Part shown: in pieces, positions 1 to 11,200 of the stretch
How positions within the stretch are numbered: position 1 is the first letter of the stretch
How the letters are laid out: every line of letters starts with the position of its first letter
Assembly: GCF_032854445.1 (NCBI RefSeq)
Contig: NC_088305.1
Coordinates: forward strand, 315,001-379,000
DNA length: 64,000 nt
Source of the DNA: Liolophura sinensis
Taxonomy: Eukaryota; Mollusca; Polyplacophora; Chitonida; Chitonidae
Direction: 5' to 3'
Position numbers and translations under genes: made by a program
Notes under the pieces: generated by a model
What the model was told of the DNA's origin: nothing
Database searches by the model: none
What the model saw: only the letters and a program-made list of their open reading frames with translations

Positions 1-24
1 TTCCTGTTTATGTGTAGGATTTTT

Positions 25-205
25 GCCCACATGTGCCTGCCCTCATGGCTTCCTGTATTTACACAGAATCCACATCCGTTACTTCTTCAGTTACCTCCCC
101 TGATGGATTTCTATATTTACACTGAATCCACGCCTGGTATGTCTTCAGTTGCATCCCCTGATGGCTTCTTATATTTACAAAGAATCAACACCCAGTGCCA
201 CTCGA
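25..205. repeat. Diverged left remnant of the 58-bp METTL2-exon minisatellite
   Basis: About three degenerate units of the repeat that dominates 610-2140, recognisable from the recurring core tatttacactgaatccac and ttcagttgcct. They are separated from the main array by about 400 bases of unrelated sequence and are more diverged, so they are probably an older edge of the same array. The array may continue to the left of the window. Confidence 0.75.
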
Positions 206-609
206 GATTACCCACCTTTCTACGTGATCCTACGGAACCGAGACAAGGCTCATGTACAAATGGGGGAAAATTTGGGGATAACAGTTAATGGTGGATTATC
301 AGATACTTGATGAGTATTTTCAGATTCCTTGAGTCTAAATCTGTAACAATGGCATGAAATTCAAGCACCTACCTGTATCTGACTTAATCAAGAACATCCA
401 AAATAAAAATGAACTATTTACTCACGTATTAGCTAATGACTATTGAGTTATTCAACATGGCAGGGCCTACGAAAGAAAGCATGAAAAGAGAGTTCGAAAA
501 AGTAATCCCGTATGCCAAGGTAAGCGGTGAAGTAGACATACAGTTGAAGGCAAAGCAGGTCATTGCTCTTCGTGTGGCAAATGAGGAAAAAGATATCACT
601 GCAGTCTTA
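206..609. other. Unassigned spacer interrupting the minisatellite
   Basis: Non-repetitive sequence between two blocks of the 58-bp array. A plus-strand open stretch from the ATG at 436 reads a lysine- and glutamate-rich peptide (TKESMKREFEKVIPYAK, then a GTAAGC that could be a donor), but it runs straight into the array and I recognise no family. It could be an exon fragment of another gene or a chance open frame. The METTL2 3' UTR should cross this stretch on the minus strand. Confidence 0.4.
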
Positions 610-2140
610 ATCGACACCTTCAGTTGCCTGCCCTCATGGTTTCCTGTATTTACACTGAATCCACACCTGGTACACCTTCAGTTGCCTGCCCTCATGGCTT
701 CCTGTATTTACACTGAATCCACACCTGGTACACCTTCAGTTGCCTGCCCTCATGGCTTCCTGTATTTACACTGAATCCACACCTGGTGCACCTTCAGTTG
801 CCTGCCCTCATGGCTTCCTGTATTTACACTGAATCCACCTCCGGTACACCTTCAGTTGCCTGCCCTCATGGCTTCCTGTATTTACACTGAATCCACACCT
901 GGTGCACCTTCAGTTGCCTGCCCTCATGGCTTCCTGTATTTACACTGAATCCACCTCCGGTACACCTTCAGTTGCCTGCCCTCATGGCTTCCTGTATTTA
1001 CACTGAATCCACCTTCGGTACACTTTCAGTTGCCTGCTCTGACAGGTTCCTGCATTTACACTGAATCCACACCTGGTACACATTTAGTTGCCTGCGCTCA
1101 TAGCTTCCTGCATTTACACTGAATCCACACCTGGTACACCTTCAGTTGCCTGCCTTCATGGCTTCCTGTATTTACACTGAATCCACACCTGGTACACCTT
1201 CAGTGGCCTGCCCTCATGGCTTCCTGTATTTACACTGAATCCACACCTGGTGCACCTTCAGTTGCCTGCCCTCATGGCTTCCTGTATTTACACTGAATCC
1301 ACACTTGGTACACATTTAGTTGCCTGCCCTCATGGCTTCCTGTATTTACACTGAATCCACACTTGGTACACATTTAGTTGCCTGCCCTCATGGCTTCCTG
1401 TATTTACACTGAATCCACACTTGGTACACATTTAGTTGCCTGCCCTCATGGCTTCCTGTATTTACACTGAATCCACTTCCGGTACATCTTCAGTTGCCTG
1501 CCCTCATGGCTTCCTGTATTTACACTGAATCCACACCTGGTGCACCTTCAGTTGCCTGCCCTTATGGCTTCCTGTATTTACACCGAATCCACCTCCAGTA
1601 CACCTTCAGTTGCCTGCCCTCATGGCTTCCTGCATTTACACTGAATCCACCTCCGGTACACCTTCAGTTGCCTGCGCTCATGGCTTCCTGCATTTACACT
1701 GAATCCACACCTGGTACACCTTCAGTTGCCTGCGCTCATAGCTTCCTGCATTTACACTGAATCCACACCTGGTACACCTTCAGTTGCCTGCCTTCATGGC
1801 TTCCTGTATTTACACTGAATCCACACCTGGTGCACCTTCAGTTGCCTGCCCTCATGGCTTCCTGTATTTACACTGAATCCACCTTCGGTACACTTTCAGT
1901 TGCCTGCTCTGACAGGTTCCTGCATTTACACTGAATCCACACCTGGTACACCTTCAGTTGCCTGCCTTCATGGCTTCCTGTATTTACACTGAATCCACAC
2001 CTGGTACACCTTCAGTTGCCTGCCTTCATAGCTTCTTGTATTTACACTGAATCCACTTCCGGTACATCTTCAGTTGCCTGCCCTAATGGTTTCCTGTATT
2101 TACATTGGATCCACACCCGGTACATCTTTAGTTGCCGCCC
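610..2140. repeat. 58-bp minisatellite (about 26 units) derived from the METTL2 last exon
   Basis: Head-to-tail units of 58 bp. Read on the minus strand, each unit matches the end of METTL2 coding exon 9: the codons for [18 protein letters not shown] correspond to ggcaactgaagatgtaccgg, then gtggattcagtgtaaatac, then aggaagcc. The copy nearest the gene is the coding exon itself. Units differ by a few substitutions. Since 58 is not a multiple of 3, later copies are read in another frame and the second copy supplies the METTL2 stop. I found no AATAAA or ATTAAA on the minus strand between this stop and the window edge. Confidence 0.9.
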
Positions 2141-2220
2141 CCTGTTCACCTGCAGACGTCTGTCAACACTGTTCTGTTCCTCAAGAAGACCAGCTTTTGT
2201 AAACAAACTGCGGAGTTCAT
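2042..2220 (-). CDS. METTL2: METTL2 exon 9 (last coding exon) with array-derived C-terminus
   Basis: Encodes (D)[37 protein letters not shown] and QCKYRKP, then a tail [14 protein letters not shown] and TAA. The conserved protein normally stops a few residues after KYxKP. The tail is a second copy of the 58-bp unit read in the next frame, so the adjoining minisatellite provides the stop. Acceptor aaattttag|AT GAA. Confidence 0.92.
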
Positions 2221-5200
2221 CTAAAATTTTAAAAAAGCTCCCATGACACCTCACCATCAAGTTTTTATCTTTGCTTTTGCAAATACAACCCGCAAAGTAT
2301 CGCAAAAATGCTCCACCGTCTGCATTAATATTTAATAAAAGGTCATAATTTCAACTATTCCTAGAAAATACAAAAAAGCTGATTTGATTAACGAATATGG
2401 ATTTCCTGCCAAATAGCCAAACTTAATATTTAAACTTGAAACTCAATATTGAAATTTGAATTTACATGTTATTTTAATAGTTTTCATCTATACAATGGCT
2501 GTCAGATATATGGTGGAGGAAACCAGAATGCCTGGGATAAACCACCCACCTTTGGTATATTACTGACAAACCTTCCCAAATGTGTTATGTACATTTTCCA
2601 CATCATACTGGTGGAAGAGAAGGGGTCTACAACGACACAAACGCACCCACATGCTACTTCAACTATATATTGTCATAAAGGCCCAGAAAATTACGGGGAG
2701 TCACTGCCCAAGGTCACAAATGAACCTGCACATTACATGAAAGCATTTGGGGGTAGCACACCTTTGAAATATCCTATTCCCCAGGCAGATTTTTGAAAAG
2801 CCACCAGCAATTCAGCTGTAAATGGGAAGAATCCTGTCCAAAGAATACACAACCCTCTGAGAACATGTACATAATCATTGTAGTTTTACCCAATAGTCAG
2901 TTTGGACAGAAAAGGCTACTCATTATACAACATTTAATGTCATAAAGGCTAAACATTAAGCAACTTTCCATGTCATGATGCCTTACCTTGCGTGAAGAAA
3001 TAAACCCTTGTTCCATCCCCTCGTACATAGAAGTTCTCCGACAGACATCTACCTACAGGTACAAGTTCCAGATGAGCGAACAAGCACTTATGTAAGAGCT
3101 GATATAGAACTATGGCCACACACAACACAAAGGGTTAGGGTTAGGGTTAACCCTAACACAACACAAAGCAGTCAGGTGTGGGATTATACCACATGACTAG
3201 TAGTCACATGGTCTGCCTTGCTGGGAAAATGGGGATGGGAGCACTAATCTGCTACATCCATGTCAGGGAGCGCTAATCTGCTACATCCACGTCAGGGAGC
3301 ACTAATCTGCTTCATCCATGTCAGGGAGCACCAATCTGCTTCATCCATGTCAGGGAGCACTAATCTGCTCCATGTCAGGGAGCACCAATCTGCTTCATCC
3401 ATGTCAGGGAGCACTAATCTGCTTCATCCATGTCAGGGAGCACTAATCTGCTTCATCCATGTCATCATTTCCAAAATTTCCGACGATTATAAAAAAATGT
3501 GTAAAATACAGGTATAGAAAATAAATACACATCAAATATGAAAAAAAAAATTTGGAAGAACTTTCTTTATTTTCCTTAAAATTTAAATCTTGATTTTAAA
3601 GTTCCTTTTCATGTATCCTACACCAGATCAAAATGTAGTTATTTCTCAGCAAATGTGATTCCCTTGAGAAAGTTCTTAATTTAGTAAAATGGAGTTTAAT
3701 ACATTATTCAATAATTTTATGCTTAAAACATTGTGGTTAGGTTTATGGGAGGGAAAAATTTTGATTCTCAAAGATTTCAGTCCCGAGGCTGGGACTGAAC
3801 CCTCACTTTGTGTTTCCTGGTGACTAATAATACAAAAAATATACCACGCAGAAGGCCAATGTGTGTACCGGTCTTAAATTGTATGGCTATGTTACTCAGC
3901 AGTGAAGCCACGTAGGAAATTTCATTGAAACTGGCTCAGGACATGTAGGTCTGGAGATCTGCAAAAATGATTCTTCCTGGAGGAAAAATTCCTAAAACTC
4001 ATAAAAAAAAAAATGATTTGGTTCTCAAGAACCCATGGACAGAAGTAGCTGACTATAACAACTTGGGTAAAATCTCTGATCTACCTTATAGCAGGTTTCG
4101 CCCAGGCATATTGCTTTGTGTTTGGTTGTGCCGAAAAATAGAATCTGGAATGATCTGAAGACATGTTTCTCATGAAGGATTTTTAGCTGTCGTACCTTTT
4201 TTAAAGCGGAGCTGCGCCATGTCATATCTGCCATAGTCTCTAAACAGAATGACACCTCCTGGTTTGAGATGTTCAGCCAATCGTGTGACAGCCTGCTGCA
4301 TCCTGGGTGACACAAGACATTGGAATTTAATGACACATTAATGACACATTAACCAGTATTATTTCAATGATAAATCAATCCTGTCATTTCATGATGTTTT
4401 TATTTATGTATTTGCACTTATTTGATCAGTGTTTTGTGCCGTTTTCAAGAGTTTTTCACTTCTACGATGACAGCCAGCATTATGGTTGGAGGAAACTAGG
4501 CAAACCCATGACCATCTGCAGGCTGCAAGCACATCTTCCCACAAATAACTGGAGAGAAAGTGGTTGGTCAGTTACAGCAAATTAACATTAACCGAAGGTT
4601 AATTATGACGACAGGACAAACAAAGAGTGACGGGGAAAAGAGTGACAGGACAAAAAAAGAGTGACAGGACAAACAACGAGTGACAGGACAAACAGAGAAG
4701 GACAGGACAAACAAAGAGGGACAGGAAATACAAAGAGTTACAGGACAGAGCAAGAGTGACAGGACATACAAAGAGTGACAGGACAAACAAAGAGTGACAG
4801 GACATACAAACAGTGACAGGACAAAGAGTGACAGGACGGACAACGAGTGACAGGATGAAACAAAGAGTGACAGGACATACAAACAGTGACAGGACATATA
4901 AAGAGTGACAGGACATACAAACAGTGACAGGACAGACCAAGAGTGACAGGACACACAAAGAGTGACAGGACAAACAAAGAGTGACAGGACTTACAAACAG
5001 TGACAAAACAAAGAGTGACAGGACAAACACAGACTGACTGGACAAACAAAGAGTGTCAGGACAAAGACTGACAGGACATACAAAGAGTGACAGGACAAAG
5101 AGTGTCAGGACAAAGAGTGACAGGACATACAAACACTGACAGGACATACAAAGAGGGAGAGGACATACAAAGAGTGACAGGACAAAAAAAAGTGACAGGA

Positions 5201-8200
5201 CAAAGAGTGACAGGACAAACAAAGAGTGACAGGACATACAAAGAGTGACAGGACATACAAAGAGTGACAGGACAGGCCAAGAGTGACAGGACAAAGAGTG
5301 ACAGGACATACAAAGAGTGACAGGACATACAAAGACTGACAGGACATACAAAGAGTGACAGGACTAGAAAACAAGGGACTGGGTGTACCTCCCATCCATC
5401 ATTTCTTTTCCATATATATAACTATATGTAACCATATATATATAAAACAGAAGTATATGTATATATACAATGGAAATACATCATAAGATATAAGAAAAAA
5501 GTGTAAAATTACACTTACATATATTTATTTCCTTATTTATTTGATTGGTGGTTTACACCACATTCAAAAATATTTCACTTATATGGAGGTAGCCAGCATA
5601 ATGGTGGGAGGAAACTGGGCAACCTGGCAGAGCCAGGGGAAACCCACCACCATCCGCAGGTTGCTGACAGACCTTCCTATGTACATTCATGTACAGAGTA
5701 TATATATATATCATTTGTGTTAAGAAAAAGTTTGGTTAATGTAAAAATGTACTGGACTAGATTATTACACTTGCACAGAAAATAACACTGAAATCGACAG
5801 AAGGATCAATGATAATTTTGTTTCTGGTCAATGGTGACAGCACACCAACTTAGTAAAATAATATGTGCAAGCCAAACTGAGCACACAAAAAGAACCACTA
5901 ACAAGATGCACAGATATCTACTCACATACTTACTTATCTGGGCTAATTGCTGATAAGACAAAGATGAGAGTGATGACATCAAGCGAATTGTGAGGGAATG
6001 GTAGTGGCCAGTCTGACGTGATGTCATAGACGAAGGCATGACACCTGCAGACATCGTAATCAACGTGCTCCTGTAAAACGACACAGAAAGATAATCCACC
6101 ACCTGATTGCTGCTTAATGAAACATGGAATGCCTTCACTGGTTAAATGGGCTAATGCATTAGATTTTTCCAAAGTCAATCAAAATCAACTTCTGACCAAT
6201 GAAGTTGCAGGCTCAAATCAGACTTTAAGACAGGAGACTTACTAGGTAAGTTACCTCGTACAGGTCAAAGGTTAGTGGTTTACTCTTTGCTTCCTTCACT
6301 CATGAACTGAATCACTTTCAGAGAAGTGTTAAATTCCTTAGCATTGAATGTCAATCAAGTAAAGAAATAAGTAAATAAATACGCATGACATGAAAATTTT
6401 AGAAATCTTTGGAACTTTGTTCGCGATTTTAAATCCCAACTTGTGCACGAAAGAGACTGATATTTTCAGGTAATTACTCATGCTCTTCTACATTAATAGG
6501 AAATATTTGATTGGATATGCACTTGTGACAGCCGATTACAGGTTCTCATGTCATAGCACATAGGAAAGTACGGAGAGAAGACACCATAAAGTTTCCTGAG
6601 CGAGTACTGTACCCTGAGAGATACACAATTTCACACACGTGCTCACTCTTGGTCTCCCGCTCTTACTGTTGCAGTTGTCAATACAAGGAAATACGTAGTT
6701 CTGTATTTAATACATGGAACAAGATGGATTAACGTCATCACAGCATTGATCCAGTTTTTCTTTAATACTAAAATGTTTATCATTTATTGGTTTGTGACAA
6801 GGGAGACAACTTACAGGGGCAAGTCTGTATTTATTTATTTTATTTGACTGGTGTTTTATGTTATACTTAAGAATATTTCACTTACACGGTGGCAGCCAGC
6901 ATTATGGTGGGAGGAAACCGGGCAAAGCCTGAGGGAAAACCACAACCATCTGCAGGTTGCTCTAATTCTAACAGAATCTAATTCTGTGTATTTTAGGGTG
7001 TAAAATCTTTTTTTGCTGCCTGCATGCCGTTTTTGGTGTACAGGTGCATGCTTGGTATCAAATTAATGGAAATTGTCTAAGCTTTTGGCAGGTGTGAGTT
7101 TTATTGATGAAAATTTGAAATTCTGGGCGATAGGACAGGTGATGATGAGGCTGCGAGTGACGTCCTCTTGGCGTTGCTAGGCACCTCTCCCAGCTGCCGG
7201 CATAGAAAGGTCCAGATTTTGATGGTCAACCTATGTCAAGGCTTTTGTGATTTCTTTCTCACAGGCTGGGTCAGGTATGCACCAAAGCTTACTGGCCACG
7301 GAATGTTTGGGGCTGAGCTACAGCTCTAAACCTTAACATTGTCACTTATGGAAAATTAATGGGGTCAATATGCAGAGGTAGAACTGTACAACAAAGTGTG
7401 TCATTCTGCCAGTACAATATCACATGTACCAATTCTTACCCTGACTATCTGAATGGCAGTTGATGAGAAATCACAGCAGTACACCATTAGACTGGATCAC
7501 TGAAAAACATGACAATGTGCACAGTCTGAAAAAAGGGGAGCTCTGGGATCATTGAAAAACATGACAATGTTCACAGTCTGATTATAGGTGAGCTCTGGGA
7601 CCACTGAAAAACATGACAATGTTCACAGTCTGATTATAGGTGAGCTCTGGGATCACTGAAAAACATGACAATGTTCAATCTGATTATAGGTGAGCTCTGG
7701 GACCACTGAAAAACATGACAATGTTCAAAGTCTGATTATAGGTGAGCTCTGGGATCACTGAAAAACATGACAATGTTCACAGTCTGATTATAGGTGAGCT
7801 CTGGGACCACTGAAAAACATGACAATGTTCAATCTGATTATAGGTGAACTCTGGGATCACTGAAAAACATGACAGTGTTCACAGTCTGATTATAGGTGAG
7901 CTCTGGGACCACTGAAAAACATGACAACGTTCAGTCTGATCATAGGTGAACTCTGGGATCACTGAAAAACACGACAATGTTCACAGTCTGATCATAGGTG
8001 AACTCTGGGACCACTGAAAAACATGACAATGTTCAATCTGATTATAGGTGAGCTCTGGGACCACTGAAAAACATGACAGTGTTCACAGTCTGATTATAGG
8101 GTGAACTTTGGGATCACTGAAAAACATGACAATGTTCAATCTGATTATAGGTGAGCTCTGGGACCACTGAAAGACATGACAATGTTCAATCTGATCATAG

Positions 8201-11200
8201 GTGAGCTCTGGGATCACTGAAAAACATGACAGTGTTCACAGTCTGATTATAGGTGAGCTCTGGGACCACTGAAAAACATGACAATGTTCAGTCTGATCAT
8301 AGGTGAACTCTGGGATCACTGAAAAACATGACAATGTTCACAGTCTGATTATAGGGTGAACTCTGGGATCACTGAAAAACATGACAATGTTCACAGCCTG
8401 ATTATAAGTGAGCTCTGAGATCACTGAAAAACATGACAATGTTCACAGTCTGATTATAGGTGAGCCTTGGGATCACTGAAAACATGACAATGTTCACAGT
8501 CTGATTATAGGTGAGCTCTGGGACCACTGAAAAACATGACAATGTTCACAGTCTGATTATAGGTGAGCTCTGGGATCACTGAAAAAAATGACAATGTTCA
8601 CAGTCTGATTATAGGTGAGCCCTGGGACCACTGAAAAACATGACAATGTTCACAGTCTGATTATAGGTGAGCTCTGGGATCACTGAAAAACATGACAATG
8701 TTCACAGTCTGATTATAAGAGAGCTCTGGGATCACTGAAAAACATGACAATGTTCACAGTCTGATTATAGGTGAGCTCTGGGACCACTGAAAAACATGAC
8801 AATGTTCACAGTCTGATTATAGGTGAGCTCTGGGACCACTGAAAAACATGACAGTGTTCACAGTTTGACTATAGGTGAGCTCTGGGACCACTGAAAAACA
8901 TGACAATGTTCACAGTCTGATTATAGGTGAGCTCTGGGACCACTGAAAAACATGACAATGTTCACAGTCTGATTATAGGGTGAACTCTAGGATCACTGAA
9001 AACATGACAATGTTCACAGTCTGATTATAGGTGAGCTCTGGGACCACTGAAAAACATGATAATGTTCACAGTCTGATTATAGGTGAGCTCTGGGATCACT
9101 GAAAAACATGACAATGTTCATAGTCTGATTATAGGTGAGCTCTGGGATCACTGAAAAACATGACAATGTTCACAGTCTGATTATAGGTGAGCTCTGGGAT
9201 CACTGAAAAACATGACAATGTTCAATCTGATTATAGGTGAGCTCTGGGATCACTGAAAAACATGACAATGTTCACAGTCTGATTATAGGTCAGCTCTGGG
9301 ACCACTGAAAAACATGACAATGTTCACAGTCTGATCATAGGTGAACTCTGGGATCACTGAAAAACATGACAATGTTCGCAGTCTGATTATAGGTCAGCTC
9401 TGGGACCACTGAAAAACATGACAATGTTCACAGTCTGATTATAGGTGAGCTCTGGGATCACTGAAAAACATGACAATGTTCACAGTCTGATTATAGGGTG
9501 AACTCTGGGACCACTGAAAAACATGACAATGTTCACAGTCTGATTATAGGTGAGCCCTGGGATCACTGAAAAACATGACAATGTTCACAGTCTGATTATA
9601 GGTGAGCTCTGGGACCACTGAAAAACATGACAATGTTCACAGTCTGATTATAGGTGAGCTCTGGGATCACTGAAAAACATGACAATGTTCACAGTCTGAT
9701 TATAGGTGAGCTCTGGGACCACTGAAAAACATGACAATGTTCACAGTCTGATCATAGGTGAACTCTGGGATCACTGAAAAACATGACAATGTTCACAGTC
9801 TGATCATAGGTGAACTCTGGGATCACTGAAAAACATGACAATGTTCACAGTCTGATTATAGGTGAACTCTGAGACCACTGAAAAACATGACAATGTTCAC
9901 AGTCTGATTATAGGTGAGCTCTGAGATCACTGAAAAACATGACAATGTTCACAGTCTGATTATAGGTGAGCTCTGGGATCACTGAAAAACATGACAATGT
10001 TCACAGTCTGATTATAGGTGAGCTCTGGGACCACTGAAAAACATGACAATGTTCACAGTCTGATTATAGGGTGAACTCTGAGGTTACTGAAAGACATGAC
10101 AATGTTCACAGTCTGATTATAGGTGAGCTCTGGGATCACTGAAAAACATGACAATGTTCACAGTCTGATTATAGGTAAGCTCTGGGACCACTGAAAAACA
10201 TGACAATGTTCACAGTCTGATTATAGGGTGAACTCTGAGGTTACTGAAAGACATGACAATGTTCACAGTCTGATTATAGGTGAGCTCTGGGATCACTGAA
10301 AAACATGACAATGTTCACAGTCTGATTATAGGTGAGCTCTGGGACCACTGAAAAACATGACAATGTTCACAGTCTGATCATAGGTGAACTCTGGGATCAC
10401 TGAAAAACATGACAATGTTCACAGTCTGATCATAGGTGAACTCTGGGATCACTGAAAAACATGACAATGTTCACAGTCTGATTATAGGGTGAACTCTGAG
10501 GTTACTGAAAGACATGACAATGTTCACAGTCTGATTATAGGTGAGCTCTAGGACCACTGAAAAACATGACAATGTTCACAGTCTGATTATAGGTGAGCTC
10601 TGGCATAACTGAAAACATGACATGTTCACAGTCTGATTATAGGTGAGCTCTGACATAACTGAAAACATGACATGTTCACAGTCTGATTATAGGTGAACTC
10701 TGGACCACTGAAAAACATGACAATGTTCACAGTCTGATCATAGGTGAACTCTGGCATAACTGAAAAACATGACAATGTTCACAGTCTGATTATAGGTGAG
10801 CTCTGGGACCACTGAAAAACATGACAATGTTCACAGTCTGATTATAGGGTGAACTCTGATGTCACTGAAAAACATGACAATGTTCACAGTCTGATTATAG
10901 GTGAGCTCTGAGACCACTGAAAAACATGACAATGTTCACAGTCTGGTTATAGGTGAGCTCTGGGATCACTGAAAAACATGACAATGTTCACAGTCTGATT
11001 ATAGGGTGAACTCTGAGGTCACTGAAAAACATTACAATGTTCACAGTCTGATTATAGGTGAGCTCTGGGATCACTGAAAAACATGACAATGTTCACAGTC
11101 TGATTATAGGTGAGCTCTGGGACCACTGAAAATCACGACATGCTTCATCTACAGAGAAATCTTAGAGCCAATGATCTTCCACTTACTTTAAAGAGAAATC

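Noticed and set aside
436-774. Plus-strand ORF beginning MTIELFNMAGPTKESM
   Set aside because: The first 60 codons look protein-like, but the frame runs into the 58-bp array and no family is recognised; kept only as an unassigned spacer.
4196-5362. 19-bp array as a derivative of the METTL2 exon 7 acceptor
   Set aside because: Only a weak resemblance (tgtcttgtgtcaccc versus tgtcctgtcactc); not enough to add it to the exon-edge arrays.
4599-5395. Minus-strand open frames of [10 protein letters not shown] repeats (up to 250 codons)
   Set aside because: Translation of the 19-bp minisatellite; no start context, domain or splice support, and it lies inside a METTL2 intron.
7490-11135. CRISPR-like regular array
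   Set aside because: Units are directly abutting with no variable spacers, in a eukaryotic intron; it is a minisatellite.
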